Position numbers and translations under genes: made by a program | Notes under the pieces: generated by a model | The model's database searches: none | What the model was told of the DNA's origin: nothing | Seen by the model: the letters and a program-made list of their open reading frames with translations, nothing else | Part shown: piece after piece, positions 6,378 to 13,225 of the stretch | Layout of the letters: each line of letters opens with the position of its first letter | Position numbering within the stretch: the first letter of the stretch is position 1 | NCBI GenBank assembly: GCA_030838815.1 | Contig: JAUZEX010000177.1 | Span: 1 to 15,653, forward strand | Length of the DNA stretch: 15,653 bases | Source: Actinomycetota bacterium | GTDB taxonomy: Bacteria > Actinomycetota > Acidimicrobiia > IMCC26256 > BP-133 | Reading direction: 5' to 3'

Positions 6378-6680
6378 TCAGGGCTGCGACGACAGCTCGT
6401 TGGCCATCCGGTCGAGGAGGGCGTCCTGCTCGCCGAGAAGCTCCGTCAGGGTCGTCTCCAGGGTCTGGCGGTGCCGGGTCATGGCCTCGGCATGGCGACG
6501 GGCCTCGCGGGCCTCGGCGTCACTCAGGGGGGTCTCGGAGACGAGCGCCCGCAGCCGGGCCTCCTCGCTCTCCTCCTCGAGGAAGTTCTGCTGCTCGATC
6601 GCCACGGCCAGCTCGGCGCGGACCCGCTTGAGGCGCTCGGAGACGTCGAGCAGACGCCGTTGGAGGATCGACCTGGACAT
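6378..6680 (-). CDS. Small coiled-coil protein of unknown function, upstream of pdtaR
   Basis: This 100-aa protein is almost entirely charged helix (MSRSILQRRLLDVSERLKRV, then long Glu/Arg/Ala/Leu stretches), so a coiled coil is likely. It has no signal peptide, membrane segment or catalytic motif, and I do not recognise a named family. The frame is open back to 6716, but that start would overlap the ABC1 gene. The ATG at 6680 is preferred because TAGACT lies exactly 7 bases before it. Tight linkage to the PdtaR-like gene (22 bases) suggests a shared transcript and perhaps a functional partner, which is inference. Confidence 0.75.
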   Translation of the reverse strand: MSRSILQRRLLDVSERLKRVRAELAVAIEQQNFLEEESEEARLRALVSETPLSDAEAREARRHAEAMTRHRQTLETTLTELLGEQDALLDRMANELSSQP

Positions 6681-6687
6681 TCCCGCC

Positions 6688-6693
6688 AGTCTA
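6688..6693 (-). promoter_or_regulatory. -10 element, leaderless start of coiled-coil gene
   Basis: TAGACT on the minus strand is followed by GGCGGGA and then the ATG at 6680. Its first three bases are also the TAG stop codon of the ABC1 kinase gene. This would allow the coiled-coil and pdtaR genes to be expressed separately from the genes upstream. Confidence 0.4.
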
Positions 6694-8247
6694 CGAGGTG
6701 GGGACGCCCCGTCCATTCTCAGGGGGCCCGGCCGGTACGGCCACCTTTGGCCACCCCACCACCTCCAGCCCCATCGGTGTCGAGGGTTCGGAGTCGAACA
6801 GGTACTCGTCGAGGATCGAAGCCCAGTCCCGGGAGGCCCCCAGGCGGGCGAAGAGCGCTCCGAGGCCGAGGTGGATCCGGGTCAGGATCAGCTGGTTGCG
6901 GGGCAGGGTCATCTGCCGGATGACGTCGCCGTAGCGGCCCTCGATGTTGAACATGGCGTCGATCGTCTCGGCCATGTACTCCCTGGTGTAGGTGAATGGC
7001 CGGTGATCGACCAGCGGAAGCACCGACAGGCGGGCCAGCTGCACCATCCGCTTGTGGTCGATCTTCGTGCCCGGCCGCAGCCAGCCGTGGCGGACGATGG
7101 CGTCGATGACGGCGTCGTCGTCCCCGCTGCGCAACGCCGCCACCCGGTCCCGGAGCTGCTCGATCTCGACCGCCTCGAACCGCTTGACGAGCCCGAAGTC
7201 GAGGAACCAGATCCCGTCCCCTGTCTCTCCGGGGACACCCCCGGGCCCGGGCTCCTCGAAGAAGTAGTTCCCGGGGTGGGGGTCGGCGTTGAACAGCAGC
7301 AGCTTGCTGATGGAGCCGGACCAGAACCGGAACAGCTGCTCCGCCACTTTGTCCCGCTCGGCCTGGGGCAGGTCGAGGAGGTCGTAGAAGGAGCGGCCCG
7401 CCACCCACTCGCTGACCAGCACCCGCGACGTCGACATCTCCCGGTGGACGGCGGGGATCCGCACCCAGGGGTGGCCCTCGTAGGCGGCCCGGAACTCCTC
7501 CTGGTTGGCGGCCTCGATGCGGTAGTCGAGCTCCTCGCTCATCCGTTCCCGCAGCTCGCTCACCACCGGCTCCGGGTCGATGCCGGGGGCGATGGCCCGG
7601 GCGGCTGAGTAGAGCAGAAAGGCGTTATCGAGGTCGGCCCGGATGGCGACGTCGACGCCGGGATACTGCACCTTGACCGCCACCGGCGTGCCGTCGAACA
7701 GCTTGGCCCGGTGCACCTGTCCGATGGAGGCCGCCGCCACCGGCTCGGGGGAGAACTCGAAAAAGGCCCGCTCCGGAGGCTTTCCCAGCTCGGCCCGGAT
7801 CACGAGGGCGGCCAGGCTCGGCGCCATCGGCGGCGCGCTCTGCTGTAGGCCCTGCAGCGCCTGTTGGTACACCTCGGGCAGCCCGTCGGCCACCACGGAA
7901 AGCATCTGGCCGAGCTTCATGATGGCGCCCTTCATCCCGCCGAGGAGCTCGAAGACCTGCTCGGCGGTGTGAACGTGGAACTCGTCGAGCTCCTCCTCGC
8001 CGGCCCGGCGGGTGCGGAGCCGAGCGAGGGCGAAGGCCCGCCGGGCGGCCAGGAAGGCGATCCGCCGGCTCCGCCGGGCCCGCTCGATCAGCACCCGCGG
8101 CCCGGAGCGGCGCACCTCCCGGCCGAGGACGACGCCGCCCGCCACCGCCATGGTCCCCGCCGCCGCGGCACTGGCCCCGATCGCCATCCGGGCCCGCCGG
8201 GAGGAGGGCCAGGTCCGGCCCGACCGGCGGCGGACGGCGGGCATCAT
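6691..8247 (-). CDS. ABC1/UbiB/ADCK-type atypical kinase
   Basis: This 518-aa protein has the full set of ABC1 family signatures: the KxGQ motif (Lys111-Gln114 in GAIMKLGQMLS), the Ala-rich loop (AAASIGQVHRA, from 171), the ATP-binding Lys192 (VAVKVQYPGV), EELDYRIEA (from 238), the catalytic-type loop NADPHPGN (Asp322, Asn327) and DFG at 350. Family members act as ATPases or kinases supporting quinone or lipid metabolism at membranes. A hydrophobic stretch at about residues 21-42 may anchor it. Between the N-D-P-H-P-G-N loop and DFG there is a Gly/Pro-rich insert of about ten residues (EEPGPGGVPGETGDG). It starts 12 bases after coxG stops, so it may be read from the cox operon. Two adjacent ATGs are possible starts. 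The physiological substrate is unknown. Confidence 0.92.
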   Translation of the reverse strand: MMPAVRRRSGRTWPSSRRARMAIGASAAAAGTMAVAGGVVLGREVRRSGPRVLIERARRSRRIAFLAARRAFALARLRTRRAGEEELDEFHVHTAEQVFELLGGMKGAIMKLGQMLSVVADGLPEVYQQALQGLQQSAPPMAPSLAALVIRAELGKPPERAFFEFSPEPVAAASIGQVHRAKLFDGTPVAVKVQYPGVDVAIRADLDNAFLLYSAARAIAPGIDPEPVVSELRERMSEELDYRIEAANQEEFRAAYEGHPWVRIPAVHREMSTSRVLVSEWVAGRSFYDLLDLPQAERDKVAEQLFRFWSGSISKLLLFNADPHPGNYFFEEPGPGGVPGETGDGIWFLDFGLVKRFEAVEIEQLRDRVAALRSGDDDAVIDAIVRHGWLRPGTKIDHKRMVQLARLSVLPLVDHRPFTYTREYMAETIDAMFNIEGRYGDVIRQMTLPRNQLILTRIHLGLGALFARLGASRDWASILDEYLFDSEPSTPMGLEVVGWPKVAVPAGPPENGRGVPTS

Positions 8248-8259
8248 GGGCTCAGCCCG

Positions 8260-9111
8260 TCAGCCGCGGCGCCAGCGGCGGAGGCGCCGGCCGACGATGA
8301 ACGCCAGCAGGGCGCCGACCAGCGCCGGCAGGAGCCGCTTGACGACCGGCGATCCGGCCGTGCCCAGGAGGTCGACGGGCTCCGCCGGCCGGGACATGAC
8401 CTGCCGGGGACCGCTCGACACGGTGGCGGCCGACCCGGAGTCCGACGATTTCGACCCGTTGCTCCCGCTCGCCCCGCCGGCCAGGGCGGCGTCGCTGGCC
8501 CCGCCCGGCTCACGGGTCGTCGGCCCGGACGGCGCCGACGAGGAGGCGGCGCTGGCCGCCGCTCCCTCCCGGCTGGCGCCGACCTCGGCCGGCGTCTCGG
8601 TGGCCGGCGCGCTCGCCGCTGCGGTCGCGGCCGATTCCGCCGCCGGAGCCTCCGCCGCCGGGGCGCCCGCGCCGAGCACGTTCTTCTCCAGGCAGGAGAC
8701 GAACTGCCCCAGCAGCTTCGTGCTCACGTCGGCCATCACGCCCCGGCCGAACTGGGCCGCCCGGCCGGTGATGGCCAGGTCCGTGACGACGGTCACGCGG
8801 GTGCCGCCGTTTTCTGTGACAAGCGTGGCGGTGATGGTGGCGTTGGCGTTGCCCTGGCCCCGGGTGTCGCGCCCCTCGGCCCGCAACACCGCCTTGTGGG
8901 CGGCGTCGTCCTTCTCGACGAAGGTTGCCTTGCCCTTGTACTGGGCGGTGATCGGCCCGACCTTCACCTTGACCACGCCCCGGTACTCGTCCCCCTCGAT
9001 CTCGGTCAGCTGGGCGCCGGGCATGCAGGGGGCGATGCGCTCGACGTCGGTCAGCAGCACCCAGGCCTCGTCGACTCCGACGGGCACGACGAATTCGTTG
9101 CTCAACTCCAT
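8260..9111 (-). CDS. coxG: CoxG-like SRPBCC protein with C-terminal membrane anchor
   Basis: This 283-aa protein has an N-terminal SRPBCC (START-like) domain of the CO dehydrogenase subunit G family (about 1-148: FVVPVGVDEAWVLLTDVERI, CMPGAQL, GRAAQFGRGVMADVSTKLLGQF). The domain forms a hydrophobic pocket. A low-complexity Ala/Ser/Glu/Gly linker of about 105 residues follows, then a single membrane helix (about 260-274, LLPALVGALLAFIVG) and a basic tail GRRLRRWRRG. That topology leaves the pocket domain tethered on the cytoplasmic side. In CODH systems CoxG has been linked to membrane recruitment and quinone use; that role here is inference. GGAGG lies 6 bases before the ATG. It is the last cox-type gene of the operon. 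Confidence 0.88.
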   Translation of the reverse strand: MELSNEFVVPVGVDEAWVLLTDVERIAPCMPGAQLTEIEGDEYRGVVKVKVGPITAQYKGKATFVEKDDAAHKAVLRAEGRDTRGQGNANATITATLVTENGGTRVTVVTDLAITGRAAQFGRGVMADVSTKLLGQFVSCLEKNVLGAGAPAAEAPAAESAATAAASAPATETPAEVGASREGAAASAASSSAPSGPTTREPGGASDAALAGGASGSNGSKSSDSGSAATVSSGPRQVMSRPAEPVDLLGTAGSPVVKRLLPALVGALLAFIVGRRLRRWRRG

Positions 9112-9144
9112 GGGGCGCCTCCGTCAGGGGTTCCGCCCGGCTCT

Positions 9145-9179
9145 GGCCGGCCGGCGACCGGCCACCTTACCGGCCGGCC
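9145..9179. repeat. 10-bp inverted repeat between PrsW-like gene and coxG
   Basis: GGCCGGCCGG (9145-9154) and CCGGCCGGCC (9170-9179) are perfect complements around a 15-base loop that contains the TAA stop of the PrsW-like gene. In the operon mRNA this stem would sit about 34 bases before coxG. It could slow ribosomes, block 3' decay or cause partial termination. There is no T-run. Confidence 0.5.
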
Positions 9180-10069
9180 CACGGTCCTCGCGAAGGCGGC
9201 ACCGCCGGCGGCGGCCAGCCGGACAGCGGGCCGGCGGGCAGGCCGGCCAGGTGGATCGGGCCCGCCGAGGACCCCCGGGCGGGCAGGGCGGGATCGGCGT
9301 CGTCGGCGGCCAGGGCGGCCTGGGCCAGCCGCCGCACGAGCACCATCCCGCCCACCGACGCGGCCAGGAACACGAGGGCGAAGATCCCCGCCGCCCCCGA
9401 CCCGTTTTCGCCGAGGGTGGCGGCCCGGAAGGCGGCGAAGTCGAACGTGCCGTGGAGGGCCACCGCCAGGGCGACCCCGCCGGCCATCCCCGGCCCGGTC
9501 CCGTCGAAGCGCCGGCGGGCGGCGAAGTAACCGGTGATGGCGGCGCACGAGGCGTGCAACGGCACGCTGAAGAGGGAGCGGGCCACGAACATGCCGACGT
9601 ACTGGCCCCTCCCGGCCGCGGCCAGGTAGCCGATGTTCTCGACGAGGGCGAAGCCGAGCCCGGCCCAGGCGGCGTACACCATGGCGTCGAGGCGCTCGTC
9701 GAACTCGGGCCGGTTCCAGACGACGAGCCGGAGGCAGAGGGCCTTGGCGGACTCCTCGACGAGCCCGGCCACCACGAAGGCGGTGAAGAGGGCGCCGGCC
9801 AGCGTTCTCTCGGACGGGTAGATCTGGGTGACGACCACCTCGACGATCCCCACCGGCACGACGGCCAGGGCGCCGGCGATCGCCATGCGCCGCAGCGCCC
9901 CCGGCGGCTCGGGCCGCCCGGAATCCTTCTGCCGGGCGTAGCGCATCCAGAACAGGGCCGGCAGCGCTCCGAGCAGGGCGGCGGGATGGGTGAGGGCGAC
10001 GGGGACGACCAGCAGGGTCAAGAACCCCGCCAGCACCCAGATCCCGCCGCGACGTGGCCTCTCGCCCAC
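9167..10069 (-). CDS. PrsW-family intramembrane protease-like protein
   Basis: This 300-aa polytopic membrane protein has about seven hydrophobic segments (roughly 11-28, 31-42, 63-81, 92-104, 130-150, 158-180 and 196-245). It shows the conserved motifs of PrsW/CPBP-type glutamic proteases: EESAK (Glu105, Glu106), FALVENIGYL (Glu144, Asn145), LHASCAAITGY (His172) and HGTFDF (His206, Asp210). In Bacillus PrsW clips an anti-sigma factor; no sigma or anti-sigma gene is present here. The Pro/Gly/Ala-rich last 45 residues look disordered. It sits between coxF and coxG with gaps of 27 and 55 bases, in the same operon. The start is GTG with no strong ribosome site, so the N-terminus is uncertain. 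Confidence 0.82.
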   Translation of the reverse strand: MGERPRRGGIWVLAGFLTLLVVPVALTHPAALLGALPALFWMRYARQKDSGRPEPPGALRRMAIAGALAVVPVGIVEVVVTQIYPSERTLAGALFTAFVVAGLVEESAKALCLRLVVWNRPEFDERLDAMVYAAWAGLGFALVENIGYLAAAGRGQYVGMFVARSLFSVPLHASCAAITGYFAARRRFDGTGPGMAGGVALAVALHGTFDFAAFRAATLGENGSGAAGIFALVFLAASVGGMVLVRRLAQAALAADDADPALPARGSSAGPIHLAGLPAGPLSGWPPPAVPPSRGPWAGR

Positions 10070-10096
10070 GGGCGGAAGTCTCGCAGACCGCGGCCC

Positions 10097-11197
10097 CTAA
10101 CGCTTGTGGAGCGGGCCCTCGCTGTCGCGCAGGGAGGGCGCCTCCCGGCCCGTCCGGCTGGCGATGATCTCGGCGCAGATCGACACCGCCGTCTCCTCCG
10201 GGGTGCGGGCGCCGAGGTCGAGCCCGATGGGCGACATCAGCCGGGCGACCCCGTCGTCGTCGAGGCCCGCCTCCTTGAGGCGCTCCAGCCGCTTGTCGTG
10301 GGTGCGGCGCGACCCCATGACACCGAGGTAGCCGGCCTTCGTCTCGACCGCGGCCATGATCGCCGGCACGTCGAACTTCGGATCATGGGTCAGCACACAG
10401 ACAGCGTCCCGGGGCCCGAGCTCCTTCCCGACGACGGCCAGGAAGCGGTCGGGCCAGTCGTTGACGACCTCGTTGGCCATCGGGAACCGCTTCTTGGTCG
10501 CGAACACCGGCCGGGCGTCGCACACCGTCACGTGATAGCCGAGCAGGCGCCCGAGCCGGGCCAGAGCGGCGGTGAAGTCGATCGCCCCGAAGATCACCAT
10601 CTTCGGCGGCAGCGCGAACGACTCGATGAAGACCTTCACGCCCTCTTCCCGGCGGGCCTCGCCGTGGACCCCGTAGTTGCGGGTGCCCGTCCGCCCCGCC
10701 TCGAGCTCGCCGAGCGCGTCGCGGGTGACGACCCGGTCGAGGTCGGGATGCCCGAGCGTGCCGATCGACGGCTGGTCGCCCGGCCGCACCAGAAGCTTGC
10801 AACCGGCACCCGGCCCCTCGATGACGGTGGCCAGGGCGGCCGGCTCGCCGGTCTGCAGCACTTCGGCGATGGCGACGTCGATCGGGTCGTTGAAGTCGTC
10901 GATGAAGATGTGAATGGTGCCGCCACACGTGAGTCCCACAGCAAAGGCGTCATCATCGGCGATGCCGTAGGTGACGAGCTTCGGGATGCCGCGCTCCAGC
11001 ACCTTGAGCCCCTCGGTGAGCACGGCGCCCTCGACGCAGCCGCCCGAGACGGAGCCGACGACTTCGCTGTCCTCGTTGACGGCCATCGCCGCCCCCGGGT
11101 CGCGGGGTCCCGACCCGTCCGTGCCGACCACCCGGGCCAGCGCCACGCCCTTGCCGGCCTCACGCCAGCGGGCGATCTCGTCGAGTAGTTCCTTCAC
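10097..11197 (-). CDS. coxF: CoxF, XdhC/CoxI-family molybdenum cofactor maturation protein
   Basis: This 366-aa cytoplasmic protein belongs to the XdhC/CoxI family, which binds molybdenum cofactor and promotes its sulfuration and insertion into hydroxylases. The N-terminal XdhC domain carries GSGPRDPGAAMAV, SGGCVEG (Cys54) and GLTCGG (Cys91). The C-terminal Rossmann-like domain (about 198-340) has KMVIFGAIDFTAAL, VCVLTHDPKFD and GYLGVMGSRR, ending near SPIGLDLGARTPEE. The layout is full length for the family. The start is GTG, with a strong GGGGAGGA about 8 bases before it. It lies 28 bases after coxE, in the usual D-E-F gene order. Confidence 0.93.
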   Translation of the reverse strand: MKELLDEIARWREAGKGVALARVVGTDGSGPRDPGAAMAVNEDSEVVGSVSGGCVEGAVLTEGLKVLERGIPKLVTYGIADDDAFAVGLTCGGTIHIFIDDFNDPIDVAIAEVLQTGEPAALATVIEGPGAGCKLLVRPGDQPSIGTLGHPDLDRVVTRDALGELEAGRTGTRNYGVHGEARREEGVKVFIESFALPPKMVIFGAIDFTAALARLGRLLGYHVTVCDARPVFATKKRFPMANEVVNDWPDRFLAVVGKELGPRDAVCVLTHDPKFDVPAIMAAVETKAGYLGVMGSRRTHDKRLERLKEAGLDDDGVARLMSPIGLDLGARTPEETAVSICAEIIASRTGREAPSLRDSEGPLHKR

Positions 11198-11225
11198 CGT
11201 GCCGTCCTCCCCCCGTACGACCCCG

Positions 11226-12335
11226 CTATCGCGAGATCACCTCGGCCAGCTTCTGGAGGGATTCCAACGAGTGCCCCTCCACGAACTCGTCAACAAACGG
11301 GAGGGCCGCCGCCATCCCGGCCGCCAACGGAGCGTAGCCCGGTGACGCTTTGAGTGGATTTACCCACACCGTCCGGTAGGCGACCCGCTGCAGCCGCTGC
11401 ATCTGCTCGGCCAGCAGCGCCGGGTCGCCCCGGTCCCAGCCGTCGGAGAGGATCACCACCACCGCCCCGCGGGCCATGCCCCGCACGCCCCACTGGTCGT
11501 TGAAGGCCTGCAGCCCCTCCCCCAAGCGGGTGCCGCCCGACCAGTCTGGCACCGAGCGGGCGGCCTTGGCCAGGGCGGCGTCGGGGTCGCGGGACGACAG
11601 TTCCCGGGTGATCCGGGTGAGCCGGGTGCCGAGGGCGAAGGCCTCGATGCGGCCCCGGCCGACCACGGCGGCGTGCAGGAAGCGCAACAGGGCCCGGGAG
11701 TAGGGCTCCATCGACCCCGAGACGTCGCAGATGAGGACGATCCGCCGGGGCCGCTCCCCCGCTTGCGAGAACGCCCGCCGGATCGGCTCGCCGCCGGAGC
11801 GGAGCGAACGGCGCACGGTGCGGCGCAGGTCGGGGCGGCCCTCGGCCTTGCGGGACGGGCGCCTCCGCCGGGAGCGCCGCAGCGCGCCGTGGAGGCGCAG
11901 GTCGGCCATCAGCCGCCGGGCCTCCTCGAACTCGGCGTGGGTGTAGGCGGCGAAATCCTTGTGGCGCAACACTTCCTGGCGGCTCCAGCGTACGACGAGC
12001 GTCGGCCCGTCCGACTCCGCGGGCTCGTCGCCTTCGCCCGGCGGCGCCTCCTCCTCGGTGTCGAGGACGATGGTGAGCTCCACCGGGGCGCTCGTCTGGA
12101 AGAGATTCACCGTCTGTCCCCTCCAGAACGCGCCGAAGGCCCGGTCGTAGGCCGGGATGTCCTCCGGACGGGCCAGCAGCGTCGTGCGCCCGGCCCAGTA
12201 GACAGCGCCCGACCGGTCGACCCCGACGAGCGTCAGGGCCTCGGCGAACGTGACCGCCCGGCCGACCGGGACGTCGAGGCCGGCGCCGCGCAGCACCCGG
12301 GCGAACGCGACGGCGATCCGCTCGGCTTCAGGCAC
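11226..12335 (-). CDS. coxE: CoxE, von Willebrand factor A domain protein of the cox cluster
   Basis: This 369-aa protein has an N-terminal alpha-helical CoxE region and a C-terminal VWA domain (about 196-345). The metal ion-dependent adhesion site is complete: DVSGS (Asp204, Ser206, Ser208), Thr269 in SGGTRLGEG and Asp298 in LSDGWD. With the MoxR ATPase CoxD, CoxE proteins are thought to form a chaperone complex that finishes the CODH active site. A longer open frame runs to 12671, but its first 112 residues are low-complexity out-of-frame sequence over coxD. The GTG at 12335 overlaps the coxD stop by 8 bases (GTGCCTGA), suggesting translational coupling. Residues 152-180 are strongly basic. 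Confidence 0.9.
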   Translation of the reverse strand: MPEAERIAVAFARVLRGAGLDVPVGRAVTFAEALTLVGVDRSGAVYWAGRTTLLARPEDIPAYDRAFGAFWRGQTVNLFQTSAPVELTIVLDTEEEAPPGEGDEPAESDGPTLVVRWSRQEVLRHKDFAAYTHAEFEEARRLMADLRLHGALRRSRRRRPSRKAEGRPDLRRTVRRSLRSGGEPIRRAFSQAGERPRRIVLICDVSGSMEPYSRALLRFLHAAVVGRGRIEAFALGTRLTRITRELSSRDPDAALAKAARSVPDWSGGTRLGEGLQAFNDQWGVRGMARGAVVVILSDGWDRGDPALLAEQMQRLQRVAYRTVWVNPLKASPGYAPLAAGMAAALPFVDEFVEGHSLESLQKLAEVISR

Positions 12336-13221
12336 CGCGCAGGACGGCCGTCCGCACGATGTCGGCCATTCCGTGGGTCCGCACCCGCTCCTGGTCCTCC
12401 CGGTACTTGAGCAGCGACCCCAGCGTGACCTCGACGGTGTGCTCGTCGAGCGTCGTGCGGCCGAGGGCGGCCAGCGAGAGGGCCCAGTCGATGGTCTCGG
12501 CCACACCGGGCGGCTTGTAGAGCTCGAAGGCCCGGACGGCCTCGGTCGCCGCCGCCACCTGGCGGGCCAGCGTCTCCGGCACCTCCGGGGCCCGGACCCG
12601 GAGGATGGCCAGCTCCCGTTCGAAGTCGGGGTGGCTGATCCAGTGATACAGGCAGCGCCGCTTGAGGGCATCGTGGAGATCGCGGGTGCGGTTCGAGGTC
12701 AGCACGACCACCGGCGGCACCTCGGCCCGGAACGTGCCGAGTTCGGGGACGGTCACCGAGTAGTCAGACAGGATCTCGAGCAGGAAGGCCTCGAACTCAT
12801 CGTCGGCCCGGTCTACCTCGTCGACGAGGAGGACGGGCGGGATCTCGGCCCGGTAGTCGATGGCCCGCAGCAGCGGCCGCCGCACGAGGAAGCGCTCCGA
12901 GTACAGCTCGTCTTCGACGACCTCGGCGTGGCTCGCCTCTGCCGCCCGGAGGTGGAGGAGTTGGCGCGAGTAGTCCCACTCGTAGACGGCCTGGGCGGCG
13001 TCGATCCCCTCGTAGCACTGGAGACGCAGAAGCTCGCCGCCCGTCCACCGGGAGAGGACCTTGGCCACCTCGGTCTTGCCGACGCCGGCCTCGCCCTCGA
13101 GCAGGATCGGCCGGCTCAGCCGCAGGGCCAGGAAGATGCCCGTGGCGAGGCCCTCGTCCGCCAGGTAGTCGTGGCGGGCGAGGGCCTCGCTGACCTCTTC
13201 GACGCTCTCAGGCTTCTTCAG
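12328..13221 (-). CDS. coxD: CoxD, MoxR-family AAA+ ATPase (CTG start likely)
   Basis: This 297-aa MoxR-type ATPase acts in assembling the sulfurated Mo-Cu or Mo active site in cox clusters. Walker A is GEAGVGKT (43-50), Walker B is LLVDEVDRADDEF (Asp134, Glu135), sensor 1 is in LTSNRTRDL (Asn177), and RRCLYHWISHPDFERE follows (Arg188/189). The N-terminal helix SVEEVSEALARHDYLADEGLA is family-typical. The frame has no ATG, GTG or TTG between the stop at 13300 and the GTG at 13068, and that GTG would cut off Walker A. CTG at 13221 is preceded by GGAGG at an 8-base spacing inside the coxM stop region. I therefore assign a CTG start 4 bases after the coxM stop. A sequencing frameshift is the alternative. 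Confidence 0.88.
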   Translation of the reverse strand: MKKPESVEEVSEALARHDYLADEGLATGIFLALRLSRPILLEGEAGVGKTEVAKVLSRWTGGELLRLQCYEGIDAAQAVYEWDYSRQLLHLRAAEASHAEVVEDELYSERFLVRRPLLRAIDYRAEIPPVLLVDEVDRADDEFEAFLLEILSDYSVTVPELGTFRAEVPPVVVLTSNRTRDLHDALKRRCLYHWISHPDFERELAILRVRAPEVPETLARQVAAATEAVRAFELYKPPGVAETIDWALSLAALGRTTLDEHTVEVTLGSLLKYREDQERVRTHGMADIVRTAVLRGA

Positions 13222-13225
13222 CGCT

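Noticed and set aside
8012..11188. Plus-strand open frame of 1058 codons
   Set aside because: It runs antisense over coxG, the PrsW-like gene and coxF, has Arg/Pro/Gly-rich low-complexity translation and no family motif; it is a high-GC shadow.
12336..12671. Upstream extension of the coxE frame (112 codons)
   Set aside because: It lies over coxD and is Ser/Arg/Pro-rich without family similarity; GTG at 12335 fits operon spacing.
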